A stretch of 53,842 nucleotides of DNA from the NCBI GenBank assembly GCA_028289545.1, contig JANQPG010000062.1, forward strand, positions 1 to 53,842, in the 5' to 3' direction. Under the pieces are notes generated by a model that saw only the letters and a program-made list of their open reading frames with translations, had not been told where the DNA came from and did no database searches. This DNA comes from Woeseiaceae bacterium. GTDB taxonomy: Bacteria > Pseudomonadota > Gammaproteobacteria > Steroidobacterales > Woeseiaceae. Positions 40,894 through 50,150 of the stretch are shown one piece after another (position 1 is the first letter of the stretch; each line of letters starts with the position of its first letter). A program made the position numbers and the translations under genes.

Positions 40894-41805
40894 CTAGTCG
40901 TGTTTCTTACGCGCGCGCGGGTGTGTGGCATCGTAGATTTGGGCCAGGTGCTGGAAATCAAGGTGTGTATAGACCTGGGTCGTTGAGATATTCGCATGGC
41001 CCAGGAGTTCCTGCACGCCGCGAAGATCATGGCTGGATTCGAGCAGGTGGCTCGCGAAGGAATGACGGAACAGGTGGGGGTACACGTTTGTATCGATACC
41101 CTGACGTTTTGCCCAGTATTTGACTCGGGCCTGGACCGAGCGCCCCGACAGACGATTGCCGCGCTGGCTCAAAAACAGCGCGTGTTCGTCCGCGTGTGCG
41201 CCTGCCCACGCGGCACGGCTTTTGAGCCAGGTCTTGAGCGCCTGCTGCGCCATGCGGCCAACCGGCACGATGCGCTCCTTCGACCCCTTGCCCGTGACCC
41301 GCACGGTGCCGTCAGCAAGGTCGATGTCGCCCAGATCGAGGCCCGTGAGTTCAGAAAGCCTCAGGCCCGACGAGTACAGTAATTCCAGAATGGCCCTGTC
41401 GCGATCGGCTATGGGACCTTCACCGTCGATGTCCAGGAGCCGCGCCATGCGGTCTGCGTCCAGATTGCCCGGCAGCCGCTTTCCGGCTTTGGGTGCCGAC
41501 ACGTCCGCGGCCGGGTTGGTCGACAGCTGCTTCTCGCGCAGGAGATAGCGAAAAAAGCTGCGGCTCGCCGACAGCCTGCGCTGTACGCTCTTGGCCGAAA
41601 GGCCGCGCCGATAGCACTGCGCGGACCAGCTCCTCAGATGTTCGCCGTCGACGGCCTGCCAGTCGCCGAGATCACCGTCGTCGCACCATCTCGCCAGGTC
41701 GTTGAGGTCGCGCCGATAGGCATCCACGGTCTGCGGGCTCAGGCGCCGCTCGATTTCGAGGTGCTTCAGGAACCGCTCGCGCCAGTCGTTCGCTTCGGGT
41801 TTCAA
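40894..41805 (-). CDS. xerC: Tyrosine recombinase XerC
   Basis: The 303-residue protein has an N-terminal SAM-like core-binding domain (about 1-100) and a catalytic domain with Arg149, Lys173, His244, Arg247, His270 and Tyr279 (SSGLRLSEL, TGKGSKERIV, HLFRHSFASH, GHANISTTQVYTH). All six catalytic residues are present. It acts with XerD at dif to resolve chromosome dimers. The classic gene order dapF-DUF484-xerC is kept. XerC, not XerD, is chosen from this order. Confidence 0.96.
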   Translation of the reverse strand: MKPEANDWRERFLKHLEIERRLSPQTVDAYRRDLNDLARWCDDGDLGDWQAVDGEHLRSWSAQCYRRGLSAKSVQRRLSASRSFFRYLLREKQLSTNPAADVSAPKAGKRLPGNLDADRMARLLDIDGEGPIADRDRAILELLYSSGLRLSELTGLDLGDIDLADGTVRVTGKGSKERIVPVGRMAQQALKTWLKSRAAWAGAHADEHALFLSQRGNRLSGRSVQARVKYWAKRQGIDTNVYPHLFRHSFASHLLESSHDLRGVQELLGHANISTTQVYTHLDFQHLAQIYDATHPRARKKHD

Positions 41806-41846
41806 GGCAGCTTCCGCTCAATCCGGGACGCCCGACAGCGTGAGCC

Positions 41847-42563
41847 TCAGTAGCGGGACAGCGCGGCAGTGACGAGATCGGCGACCCGGGTCAGAAAGTC
41901 GATGCTCATGCCGGGGTGGAATCGGTTGCTATCCACGCTGCCGATGCCGAGAAAGCCGAGCTGACACTCCGGGCCCAGCGGCAGCAGCGCCACGGAGCCG
42001 ACATCGGATGCGTCGCCGTGAAACATAAACTCGAGCTGGGTATCGCGGGCCTGGCCGCAGCGCGGCGCGCTGGATTCGAGGAATGTCGAAAACGGCTGGA
42101 GGGCCTCGTCATCGCGGCGAATCGTTCGGAAGAAGCGGCTGGGCTCAGCGCTGTCCGAGGGCTCTGGCGTTGCGAACAACACGAGTACCGCGTGATCGGC
42201 GCTGAAGCCGGCGCGCATGGCCTCTTCGATGACCCCTATCGTATCGGCGAGGGTGGCCGTCGAGAGCAGCCGAGTGCTCAGCTCGTGGATTTTCCGGGCC
42301 AGCACGTCGTTGTCGCGGGCAACGGCCACCAGTTCCTTGAGCTGCCGTTTGAGCTTGAGGTCGGTCTGGCGCAGCACCGATATCTGGCGCTCGACCAGCG
42401 ACACCGTGCCGCCCGCCGCGTGCGGCAGCTGGAGCCTGGACAAGAGGGCGCTGTGGTGCTCGAAGAAATCGGGGTGCCGCTCGAGATAATCGTGTACAGC
42501 CTGTTCGCTCGGGGTGTCGTCGACGTAATCGCGCTCGGGCTGTGTGCTCATAGCCTCACTCAT
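41847..42563 (-). CDS. DUF484 (GAF-like) protein
   Basis: This 238-residue protein has the DUF484 pattern: a helical N-terminus (VHDYLERHPDFFEHHSALLSRL, about residues 23-45), a coiled-coil (about 58-100), and a C-terminal GAF-like domain. It matches E. coli YigA in position and type. Function is unknown; a role in signalling or cell-cycle coordination has been proposed from neighbour context only. The ATG overlaps the dapF stop by four bases. Confidence 0.88.
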   Translation of the reverse strand: MSEAMSTQPERDYVDDTPSEQAVHDYLERHPDFFEHHSALLSRLQLPHAAGGTVSLVERQISVLRQTDLKLKRQLKELVAVARDNDVLARKIHELSTRLLSTATLADTIGVIEEAMRAGFSADHAVLVLFATPEPSDSAEPSRFFRTIRRDDEALQPFSTFLESSAPRCGQARDTQLEFMFHGDASDVGSVALLPLGPECQLGFLGIGSVDSNRFHPGMSIDFLTRVADLVTAALSRY

Positions 42564-43393
42564 GGCTCAAAGATTCCTTCACTGATCAGTTCGGCGTCGC
42601 CCGTAAGCCACACCGGGTGGCCGGGTCCGCGCCAGCTTACCATGACTTCCCCGCCCGGAAGGTGCACCGCCACCGATGCCTCGAGCAGCCCCTCGGCGCA
42701 GCCCGACACCACGGCGGCACAAGCGCCGGTGCCGCAGGCGAGGGTTTCTCCAGCGCCGCGCTCGAACACCCGCAAGTCCAGCGCGTCTGCTGAGCGAATG
42801 CGCCGAAACCCCACGTTGGCGCCTTCCGGGAAGCGTTCGTGCTGTGCGAGCGCGGGGCCCAGTGATGCTACATCGGCCATCTCGACCTCCGGCACGTCGA
42901 GCACACAGTGCGGGTTACCCATCGACAGCGCGGCGATGTCGAGCGTCTTTCCCGAAACCTCGATTGGGTAGCGGTCCGCGCGATGTTCTGCGTAAAAGGG
43001 GACTGCGGCGGGCTCGAAGGCCGGTTCCCCCATGTTGACGGTAACCCGGCCGTCGGCAAGTAGTCGCGCCTCGACCCGTCCGGCCGGGCTGTCGAACTTC
43101 ATGGTCTTGCCGGCTGATTCGGTTTCGGTGGCCAGCGCACGGGCAACGCAGCGCAGACCGTTGCCGCACTGTTCGACCTCGGAGCCGTCGCTGTTGAAGA
43201 CCCGGTACGCCGCCAGCGCGTCGTCGCTCTTGGCCGGAATAATCCACATGAGCTGATCGAAGCCGGGGCCGGATACCGGATCGCCCATCCGGCGGATGGT
43301 GCCCGAATCCGGCGCGTCGGCGCTGTCTTGCCGCCGGTCGACAACCAGTATTCGGTTTCCGGTGCCGTGCATTTTTAGATAGCGAAGTGGCAT
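42560..43393 (-). CDS. dapF: Diaminopimelate epimerase
   Basis: From the ATG at 43393 (277 residues), with MPLRYLKMHGTGN at the start. The two active-site Cys lie in EQCGNGLRC (Cys76) and LACGTGACAAV (Cys220), matching Cys73 and Cys217 in E. coli. The enzyme converts LL- to meso-diaminopimelate for lysine and peptidoglycan. It is the first gene of the dapF-DUF484-xerC series. Two codons upstream (MLM) are also open. Confidence 0.97.
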   Translation of the reverse strand: MPLRYLKMHGTGNRILVVDRRQDSADAPDSGTIRRMGDPVSGPGFDQLMWIIPAKSDDALAAYRVFNSDGSEVEQCGNGLRCVARALATETESAGKTMKFDSPAGRVEARLLADGRVTVNMGEPAFEPAAVPFYAEHRADRYPIEVSGKTLDIAALSMGNPHCVLDVPEVEMADVASLGPALAQHERFPEGANVGFRRIRSADALDLRVFERGAGETLACGTGACAAVVSGCAEGLLEASVAVHLPGGEVMVSWRGPGHPVWLTGDAELISEGIFEP

Positions 43394-43546
43394 GAGCAAA
43401 GTCTAGCAGTACGACACTCTCGATCGCCTTCGAGCCGACAGGCTCGATGAAGATTGCGTGTACCAGGCTCCATCACGTAAGCCCGGCGACGTTACATGAC
43501 AAACAAACACAAACACTGTGCTTTAGCTTTTGCTTCGTATGGACTT

Positions 43547-43575
43547 TTGCACAAGGCGACGGTAGTTTACATAAA
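43547..43575 (+). promoter_or_regulatory. Candidate promoter of the orphan ParA gene
   Basis: TTGCAC (43547-43552), 17 bases, CATAAA (43570-43575). The leader to the ATG at 43610 would be about 28 bases and contains the ribosome site AGGAGAG. The gap 43394-43609 is AT-rich and holds nothing else that I can support. Confidence 0.45.
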
Positions 43576-43609
43576 CTCCGAATAAACATAACAAGCTCAG
43601 AGGAGAGTC

Positions 43610-44248
43610 ATGCGGCATATCATGGTCATGAACGCCAAGGGCGGCTGCGGTAAAAGCACCTTGGCAACAAACATTGCTTCCTGGTACGCCACTGAAGGCG
43701 CCAGCGTTGCTCTCGCAGACTACGATCCGCAGCGTTCTTCGCTGGACTGGCTCGACCGGCGGCCCGCCGAAAGGCCCGAGATCGTCGGGCTCGTCGGCTA
43801 CAAGGACGGGCTCAAGCATGCGCCGCGCGGCGCCGACGTCGTGGTGATCGACGCGCCGGCCCGTTCTCATGGCAAAGAGCTCACCAGCCTCGTCAAGCAC
43901 GCGGAAACCATTATTGTTCCCGTACTGCCCTCAACGATCGACATGCAGGCGTCCACAGAGTTTCTCAAAGAGCTCATGGCGGTCGGCAAGGTTGATCGCA
44001 AGCAGGTCAAGCTCGGTGCCGTCGGCAATCGCATTCGCGACAATACGCTCATCTGGGACGAGCTGGACGAGTACCTGACCAAGGCGCGCGTGCCGTACAT
44101 TGCGGCCCTGCGCGAAGCGCAAAACTACATTCGCGCCTACTCGCGTGGGCTCGGCATTTTCGAACTACCTGAATACCTGGCCTGGCCGGACTGGGACGAA
44201 TGGGAGCCGCTCACGACCTGGCTCAAGTCGAAGCGCAGCCAGCCCTAG
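43610..44248 (+). CDS. ParA/MinD-type ATPase without a ParB partner
   Basis: The 212-residue protein has a strong AGGAGAG ribosome site. The deviant Walker A is KGGCGKST with the signature Lys (about residue 11), then DYDPQRSSLDWL, a Walker B-like VVVIDAPA, and a C-terminal helix. It is short for a chromosomal ParA (about 260) and has no ParB gene next to it; the C-terminus is Trp-rich (AWPDWDEWEPLTTWLK). Orphan ParA-like ATPases position cargos such as flagella, chemosensory arrays or carboxysome-like bodies, but no partner gene is visible here. Function undefined. Confidence 0.85.
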   Translation: MRHIMVMNAKGGCGKSTLATNIASWYATEGASVALADYDPQRSSLDWLDRRPAERPEIVGLVGYKDGLKHAPRGADVVVIDAPARSHGKELTSLVKHAETIIVPVLPSTIDMQASTEFLKELMAVGKVDRKQVKLGAVGNRIRDNTLIWDELDEYLTKARVPYIAALREAQNYIRAYSRGLGIFELPEYLAWPDWDEWEPLTTWLKSKRSQP

Positions 44249-44252
44249 CGGA

Positions 44253-45122
44253 CTACTCAAAAAGCAGTCCCATTTCCTCGAGGCTCGAGCGGATGCCGGT
44301 AGCGGCATCCGCGTAGCTGGGCGTAACACCGAGCACGTTCCGCATACGGGTTGTATCGATCTGCCGAGACTCGTTGAGAAACGACAGGCGGCGGGCCGTG
44401 AAGCTCGTCTCAGCTTCACTGCGCGAGACGACCGGTGGCCTCGGCAGGCCAAGCAGGTCGGCAACCGTAAACGAAAACCAGGTCGACGAGCGAAGATCAC
44501 CGTCGCCCAGGTTGTAGATCCCCGGCGGCGCTGCCGGATCGAGACTCGCAAGGCAGGCGGTCACCAGATCGTCGACGTGAATGCGGTTGCCGGGGTTTGC
44601 CTCGGCGTCGTCTATCAGCGGCTCCATGCTTCGAACGCGATCGATCATGACGCGATCGGGCCCGTAAATGCCGGGAACGCGCAGGATTATCGGCTCAGCT
44701 CCCGATTCATCGCACCATCTGGTCAGCGCGGTTTCCGCGGCCACCCGTCGTTTGGCGCGTGTGGTCAAGGGTGTGGGCGGGTCGGCTTCGGTAACCACTG
44801 CTCCGCGACGATCGCCGTACACGCCCGTCGTCGACAGATACACGAACCGCTCTGGCGCCGGCGCCAGCGCGGTCAGGAAGGCTTCCAGCCGGCGGTCGTG
44901 GTCCGCGTCTCGCGCGGGAGGGACCGTGTACACGATAGAAAAACGCCGTGGCCATTCGACCGCGCCGATCGGCAGCGCGTCGAGATCGAGGCGATCGATC
45001 CGATAGTCGTCCGCGTCGGGGGGCGTCGAACGGCTCAGCCCGCGCGCGTCGGCCCGCGGCAGTCGCTTGAGCAACCGCAGGCCGGTGTAGCCGGTGCCGA
45101 CCACCAGGACCTGCGCCGTCAT
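44253..45122 (-). CDS. NAD-dependent epimerase/dehydratase family protein (YeeZ-like)
   Basis: The 289-residue protein is an extended SDR: an N-terminal Rossmann motif VVGTGYTGLRLL, VYTVPPARD, STTGVYGDRRG (about residue 97), and LRVPGIYGPDR. The catalytic YxxxK is not obvious, because Tyr is present in TGVYGD but the Lys spacing is unlike standard family members. Proteins of this kind (YeeZ) are broadly conserved but poorly characterised. It lies tail-to-tail with the ParA gene (four bases apart). Confidence 0.83.
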   Translation of the reverse strand: MTAQVLVVGTGYTGLRLLKRLPRADARGLSRSTPPDADDYRIDRLDLDALPIGAVEWPRRFSIVYTVPPARDADHDRRLEAFLTALAPAPERFVYLSTTGVYGDRRGAVVTEADPPTPLTTRAKRRVAAETALTRWCDESGAEPIILRVPGIYGPDRVMIDRVRSMEPLIDDAEANPGNRIHVDDLVTACLASLDPAAPPGIYNLGDGDLRSSTWFSFTVADLLGLPRPPVVSRSEAETSFTARRLSFLNESRQIDTTRMRNVLGVTPSYADAATGIRSSLEEMGLLFE

Positions 45123-45201
45123 GGCCGGTCCGTCACGAGTATGGACTCAGTGGGGCGCTTCGCCGGGTTTTGACGGCTGACCTTAGTCTACCGGCCGGCA
45201 T

Positions 45202-46404
45202 CTACGACTCGTCGGCACGGAGGTGCGGGATTCTCGCCACCGGTTCTCCGGCGAGCATGCCGAGGCCATCGCGGAAGGCCTGGGACGCGGCGTCGCCTTC
45301 ACCCATCCGGTTCAGCAGGTGACCGTATTCCTGGTACGCCTCCGGCGAGGGTTTCAGGCTCAGGACCGTCTCCAGGTAGCTGCGCGCCTTGCCCCACAGC
45401 TCGTTGCGCAGGCATAGCCGCGCGGCCGTCAGCAGCAGGTCGGGATCGTCAGCGTGTTTGGCGAGCCAGTCTTCGGCGCGTTTCAGCTGGCGGGAGCCGT
45501 CGCTGGCTTCGACGAGACCGTAGAGCCGGACCAGCGGACCGCGCCAGTCGGATTTCAGCCGCGCGCCCAGTTCCTTCTCGGCACGGTCGGTCTCGTTCAG
45601 GCGAATCAGCCCTTCGAAATAAGCTTCGAGCAGCTCGAGGCTGGTCTTCAGGCGTTTGGGTATGCGCCCGAGCGCGGCATCGAGTGCCGCCGTATCGCCC
45701 GCATTGGTCAGCGCTTCGCAGTGTACGCGCGTTGCCCATTTGTCGATCGTGGCCTGCTTTACACGTCCCTGTTTCTCGATGCGCGGCAAGATCTCGGCGA
45801 GCTGCGGCCAGTCCTTGAGCCGGTAATAAAGGCGTCCGAGCAGCGCCAGCGCGTAGCTGTGCTCGCGGGAGTTTTCCTCGAGTCGCCTGAGCGTGGCGAG
45901 CGCCTGCTCGTGATGGCCCCGGTCGAGCTGGAATTCGGCCTGGGTCAGAAACACGGCATTGGCGGCTTCCGGCGTCTGCTCGTAAGCGAGCTTGAGCCAG
46001 TCGTCGCGGCGCTCGTCCTCACCCTGCAGGTGCGCCGCACGCGCTGCCTGCAAATAGTTGAACAGCGGGGTATCGCTCGAGCTGGCGGCGCGTGCCAGCA
46101 GTTTTTCGCCGCGCGCGTAGTTGCCCTCGGCAACCTCGATCATGCCGGCCGTGAGCTTCTGGCCCGCCCTGCCGGCGCGGTAGCGGCCGGCAGCTTCACC
46201 GATGAGCCGCGGTGCGGCGAGCAGCTTCAGGAGAAACAGCACGGCAAATACGGCAAGGCCGAACACCAGCAGCAGCACCATGACGTTCGTTTCGATCAGG
46301 TAGCCGCGGATCGACACGGCGACGTAGCCCAGATCGGCAAACATTGCCTGCGTCGCGATGGCCGCTGCCAGCAACGCGAGAACGACAATGATGCCCAGTT
46401 TCAC
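45202..46404 (-). CDS. hemY: HemY-type TPR membrane protein
   Basis: The start is the GTG at 46404, whose GTGA overlaps the hemX stop by four bases; it gives 400 residues. Two N-terminal membrane helices (VVLALLAAAIATQAM and VMVLLLVFGLAVFAVLFLLKL) are followed by a long TPR-rich helical region. Despite its name, gammaproteobacterial HemY is not protoporphyrinogen oxidase; it is a membrane TPR protein of the haem cluster that seems to assist haem synthesis. The frame is open further upstream, but overlaps hemX there. Confidence 0.92.
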   Translation of the reverse strand: MKLGIIVVLALLAAAIATQAMFADLGYVAVSIRGYLIETNVMVLLLVFGLAVFAVLFLLKLLAAPRLIGEAAGRYRAGRAGQKLTAGMIEVAEGNYARGEKLLARAASSSDTPLFNYLQAARAAHLQGEDERRDDWLKLAYEQTPEAANAVFLTQAEFQLDRGHHEQALATLRRLEENSREHSYALALLGRLYYRLKDWPQLAEILPRIEKQGRVKQATIDKWATRVHCEALTNAGDTAALDAALGRIPKRLKTSLELLEAYFEGLIRLNETDRAEKELGARLKSDWRGPLVRLYGLVEASDGSRQLKRAEDWLAKHADDPDLLLTAARLCLRNELWGKARSYLETVLSLKPSPEAYQEYGHLLNRMGEGDAASQAFRDGLGMLAGEPVARIPHLRADES

Positions 46405-47627
46405 GATTCGGGCTCGCTGAGGCTCTGGTATTGGCGCAGGAGTCTGAGCGACTCCGAAATGTCGGGCAGGGTGGCAGTGACCGACGATGCGCGGATCTCG
46501 CGGAGCGTCTCGTGCGCGCTCTCGACCTGCTGGCTGCCGCCGTCGAAATACGCATCGAGCCACGCGCCCGCGTCATCGATGCTGCGTTCGAACACACCCT
46601 GTTCACCTTTCAGGAGCGCAAGTCTCGCGGCCTGTAGCTGCAGCGAGAGATTGGCTCTCAACAGCGGTTCGGTCCCCGGCATCAACAGCGGCGCGTCCTC
46701 GTCGCCGGGTCTCGTTACCTTGACGGCGCCCGAAAAGGCCTCCTTAACGCCGTTCCAGGCGCGTCCCGCCAGCCCGGGTTCTTCGGCGGTGGCTTCCTGC
46801 TCGGGATCGGCAGCGCCGGCGACGGTCTTGAGCGGCAGCGAATCGACGAGCCGGGCAAGGCTTGCCAGCAGCATGGCGTTCCGGTCCTTGTCGGGCTGCT
46901 CGGTCAGTTCCAGCGACGTCAGCTCGTCGCTCAGCACCTGCCTGACGTTGTTCAGGGCCGGGTTGCCGACGCTCGCAAGGCGGTCGTCCGCCATGCCGAG
47001 CGCCACCTTGGCCAGATCGACGTTGCCGGCCAAGGTCAGGAGCGAGTTGGCGATTTGCATGTAGTACTCGGCTTCCGCAAGGAGCAGCGTGTCGCGCGCG
47101 CCGGCTTCTATACCCTGCATGGCGGCCACGGCGTTCTCGAGGTTGCCGACCCGGGGTGGAAGCGACGCGTAGTTGTCGAGCCTTTGCTCGAGGTCGCCGA
47201 GAGCGTCTTCGAGCTGCGCCGACAGCGCTTGCTCGGACTGTTCCGCCCGGGTGCGTCCGGAACTTCGCAGCTCCTCGAGCGAGTCACCCAGCGCGCTCAC
47301 GCCGTCCTCGAGCTGATCGAGGTTTTCGGTTAGCGCCGCCACCTCGGCCGGGCTCGCGAAGTCCAGCTCAGGCAAGGTCTGGCGCGTGCTGAACAGATAG
47401 AACACACCCAACAGCGCCGCGGCGCCGAGCACCGAACCCAGCAGCGCCAGAGGCAGCGTCAGCCGCGACGGCCGGGCAGTCTCCTTCTTTGCCGCCTCTA
47501 CGGGTTCGTCGGCGTCTGTATCGTCGCCGGGTTTGTCGTCGTCCCACGTCGCGTCCCCGTCATGCGGTTCCGGCAGGTTGGGATCGGGTTCCGGGGTCAG
47601 GTCCGGGTCGTCCGGTGTCTTGTTCAT
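46401..47627 (-). CDS. hemX: HemX-type membrane protein
   Basis: The 408-residue protein has an acidic cytoplasmic N-terminus with repeated Asp/Pro/Glu, one membrane helix (about 57-79, LPLALLGSVLGAAALLGVFYLF) and a long helical periplasmic region with coiled-coil character. The name HemX reflects position between hemD and hemY. It was long annotated as uroporphyrinogen-III C-methyltransferase, but it lacks that catalytic domain and probably acts as a regulator or scaffold. The stop overlaps the hemY start (GTGA). Confidence 0.93.
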   Translation of the reverse strand: MNKTPDDPDLTPEPDPNLPEPHDGDATWDDDKPGDDTDADEPVEAAKKETARPSRLTLPLALLGSVLGAAALLGVFYLFSTRQTLPELDFASPAEVAALTENLDQLEDGVSALGDSLEELRSSGRTRAEQSEQALSAQLEDALGDLEQRLDNYASLPPRVGNLENAVAAMQGIEAGARDTLLLAEAEYYMQIANSLLTLAGNVDLAKVALGMADDRLASVGNPALNNVRQVLSDELTSLELTEQPDKDRNAMLLASLARLVDSLPLKTVAGAADPEQEATAEEPGLAGRAWNGVKEAFSGAVKVTRPGDEDAPLLMPGTEPLLRANLSLQLQAARLALLKGEQGVFERSIDDAGAWLDAYFDGGSQQVESAHETLREIRASSVTATLPDISESLRLLRQYQSLSEPES

Positions 47628-47674
47628 GCTGAGCGATTCATGGTGAGGGAATTGCCAGAGGCGTCACGGGGATA

Positions 47675-48457
47675 TCATGGTATTGAGCGCAGTGTTAAGC
47701 GAGGGGGTTCGAGGCTTTCGGCGACGGCCTTGAGGATGGCGTCTGCATCGGGCCCGTCCGCCAGCGTCACGTCGGCCCCCGGATAACGTTCTTCGATCTC
47801 TTTTAACACACGTTTGGTCGGCGTCACCAGCCGCGTCTCATTGAGCTCCGGCTTGAGTGATTCAGGCAGGAGTTCGAGCAGGTTGGTAAACGATTCGACG
47901 CTCATGGCAAGGACAACGGCTACGTCGCCGGCATGCCAGCGCGATTCAAGCGCGTCGATGTCGGCCGCGGAGTAGTCGGGGAGCCGCCGGTCGTAGACGC
48001 TCAGGCATTGCACGCGCGCGCCGCGGCTTTCCAGTGTGTGTGCGAGAAGTTCACGTCCGCGGCTGCCGCGAACAATACGCACGGCTTTGCCGCTCAGGTT
48101 CTTGAGTTCCGGCAGCGCCAGCAGGTCCTCGCTCGAGTAACCGGTTGGGGCGAGGATGTCCACGGTCTTGCCGGCGTTTTTGATGGCGGCAGCCGTCGCC
48201 GGGCCAATGGCCGCAAGCTTGCCGCTGGCGTATCGAACGCCGTGCTCCACCGCGTTGCTGCTCACAAAAATCGACACGGCAGCGTCTTCGAGGGAAGCGG
48301 CCTCCTGAGCTGTCACGGACTCCGCGCGCGGCACAATTTCGATGACCGGGAAGGCAATGACCGTTGCACCCGCCGCCTCGAGTTTCGAGGCCAGCGGTTC
48401 TTGCTGCGACACCGGCCGGGTAAGCAGGACACCTTCACCGTTGAGCATTGTGTTCAC
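47675..48457 (-). CDS. hemD: Uroporphyrinogen-III synthase
   Basis: The 260-residue protein starts at a GTG overlapping the hemC stop (GTGA, 48457-48454); an ATG three codons in is possible. HemD is poorly conserved, but the pattern LLTRP...FPVIEI, FVSSNAVEHG, AIGPATAAAI, PTGYSSEDLL, and RGSRGRELLAHTL is diagnostic. It cyclises hydroxymethylbilane to uroporphyrinogen III, the branch-point intermediate for haem, sirohaem and cobalamin. The overlapping stop and start suggest tight coupling with hemC. Confidence 0.93.
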   Translation of the reverse strand: MNTMLNGEGVLLTRPVSQQEPLASKLEAAGATVIAFPVIEIVPRAESVTAQEAASLEDAAVSIFVSSNAVEHGVRYASGKLAAIGPATAAAIKNAGKTVDILAPTGYSSEDLLALPELKNLSGKAVRIVRGSRGRELLAHTLESRGARVQCLSVYDRRLPDYSAADIDALESRWHAGDVAVVLAMSVESFTNLLELLPESLKPELNETRLVTPTKRVLKEIEERYPGADVTLADGPDADAILKAVAESLEPPRLTLRSIP

Positions 48458-49386
48458 TCCGCCATTCGCCGGGCGCGATCGAGAAGCTCATCGACGCCCC
48501 GGTTTCTCAGGTTCTCGGCCACGGTCCGGCCCACGGCGGCGGCGTCCTCTGTCGGGCCGCTTGCCGTTTCGCGCAGGCTTTCGCTGCCGTCGGGCAACGC
48601 CGCGAGTGCAGTGAGTTTTAGGGTGCCGCCGGCAATGGTTGCGTGTGCCGCCAATGGCGACTGGCAGCTTGCGCCCAGTCGTCGCGCAACTTCGCGCTCC
48701 GCCAGCGTCGTCTGTGTTGTCGCTTGATGGTCGAGTGCCGAGAGCAGGCTTTTTAGCGCCGCGTTGTCCTCGAGGCATTCGATGCCAATCACACCCTGCG
48801 ATGCGGCCGGCAGCATCTCATCGGGCGAAAACCGTGCTGTGATCCGGTCGGCCATGTCGAGCCGCTCCAGGCCGGCGGCCGCCAGGATGATGGCGTCGAA
48901 CTCGCCGGCGTCGAGTTTGCCGAGCCGGGTGTTGACGTTGCCGCGCAACGGTCGAACGTCGAGATCTGGCCGCATCATCCTGAGCTGTGCCTGGCGACGC
49001 AGGCTCGAACTGCCGACGACCGCGTTCTCCGGCAACTCGCCAAAGGCAACGCCGTTGCTGACGAGCGCATCGGCGTCGCTGGCCCGTTCGAGAATGGCGG
49101 CAATACAGAAGCCCGCCGGCATGTCCGCCGGCACGTCTTTCATCGAGTGCACGGCCAGATCGGCACGTCCGTCCTGCATGGCCACTTCGAGCTCTTTGAT
49201 AAACAGGCCCTTGCCGCCGATCTTTTGCAGGCTGCGGTCCAGAACTTCGTCGCCCTTGGTGGACAGCCGGACGAGTTCCACGCTGTCGACCTCGGCGAGC
49301 TCGCGCAATCGGGCGGCGACGTGTTCCGCTTGCCAGACCGCAAGCGGGCTCTTGCGCGTGGCGATTCGTATGTTCAATTCAGACAT
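48454..49386 (-). CDS. hemC: Porphobilinogen deaminase (hydroxymethylbilane synthase)
   Basis: The 310-residue protein has IRIATRKSPLAVWQAEHV, LSTKGDEVLD, KGLFIKELEVA, the catalytic Asp in HSMKDVP, and the dipyrromethane-cofactor Cys in LGASCQSPLAAHA (Cys241, aligned to Cys242 of E. coli). It polymerises four porphobilinogen units to hydroxymethylbilane. hemC-hemD-hemX-hemY is the standard gammaproteobacterial order. The AlgR-type gene lies directly upstream, 14 bases away, so haem synthesis may share its transcript. Confidence 0.97.
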   Translation of the reverse strand: MSELNIRIATRKSPLAVWQAEHVAARLRELAEVDSVELVRLSTKGDEVLDRSLQKIGGKGLFIKELEVAMQDGRADLAVHSMKDVPADMPAGFCIAAILERASDADALVSNGVAFGELPENAVVGSSSLRRQAQLRMMRPDLDVRPLRGNVNTRLGKLDAGEFDAIILAAAGLERLDMADRITARFSPDEMLPAASQGVIGIECLEDNAALKSLLSALDHQATTQTTLAEREVARRLGASCQSPLAAHATIAGGTLKLTALAALPDGSESLRETASGPTEDAAAVGRTVAENLRNRGVDELLDRARRMAE

Positions 49387-49400
49387 GATGTCAACAGACC

Positions 49401-50150
49401 CTAGCCTCCTTTCAGCCGTCGTTTGACGTCCGCAACGTGACGGCGAGAGATTATCAGGGCTTTGCCGTCCGCTTGCGAGTGATTCCTCAGGATCACCTGC
49501 GACTTGCCCTCGGTATTACGATCGATACGTTCGATGCGGGACAGCGCAACCAGGACGCTGCGGTGGATGCGCACGAAGCGATCGGCAAACTCGGTTTCGA
49601 GCGATTTGAGCGGCTCGTCGATCAGGTCTTCGCCGTCGCTATGGTGGACGCACACGTACTTTTGATCGGCCTCGAGGTACACAATGTTGTCGATCGGAAT
49701 CAGCCTGAGCTCACCCTGGCGGCGGGCGCACAGGTGCGCGCGTCGCGTTTCGAGTTCGGTGCTGGCGCCCAGACGACTCAGCGCCGACGGCGCCAGCCTG
49801 CTGGCTCGTTCGAGCGCGGCCTCGAGTCGGGTACGCCGCACCGGCTTTAATATGTAGCCCAGAGCCTCCGCCTCGAAGGCTTCGATGGCGTATTCGTCGT
49901 AGGCGGTCGTGAACACGACGGCCGGCGGCGGGTCGAGTGCGTTCAGGTGGTGCGCAACCTCCATGCCCGAAAGCCCCGGCATGCGGATATCGAGCAGCAC
50001 GACATCCGGGCGCTCCGCAATGGCGAGGCGCAGCGCCTCTTCGCCGTTGGCGGCCAGGCCGGCACACTCGTAGTCGGGGAAGTCGCTCAGGATCTGTTCG
50101 AGACGAACCCGAGCCGGCTCTTCGTCGTCGACAATCAGCACTCGCATCAT
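49401..50150 (-). CDS. algR: LytTR-type response regulator (AlgR-like)
   Basis: The 249-residue protein has a receiver domain with Asp8/Asp9 and the phospho-acceptor Asp54 (LLDIRMPG), and a C-terminal LytTR DNA-binding domain (about 150-245; IVYLEADQKYVCVHHSDG, DRFVRIHRSVLVAL). The arrangement algZ-algR-hemC-hemD is that of Pseudomonas. There AlgR controls alginate, type IV pili and virulence; the homologous regulon here is unknown. The gene overlaps algZ by four bases. I use the symbol from gene order and domain, so it may be a functional analogue. Confidence 0.9.
   Translation of the reverse strand: MMRVLIVDDEEPARVRLEQILSDFPDYECAGLAANGEEALRLAIAERPDVVLLDIRMPGLSGMEVAHHLNALDPPPAVVFTTAYDEYAIEAFEAEALGYILKPVRRTRLEAALERASRLAPSALSRLGASTELETRRAHLCARRQGELRLIPIDNIVYLEADQKYVCVHHSDGEDLIDEPLKSLETEFADRFVRIHRSVLVALSRIERIDRNTEGKSQVILRNHSQADGKALIISRRHVADVKRRLKGG

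Noticed and set aside
45454..47064. A 536-codon plus-strand frame across hemY and hemX
   Set aside because: It overlaps two confident overlapping genes and its product shows no domain or natural composition.
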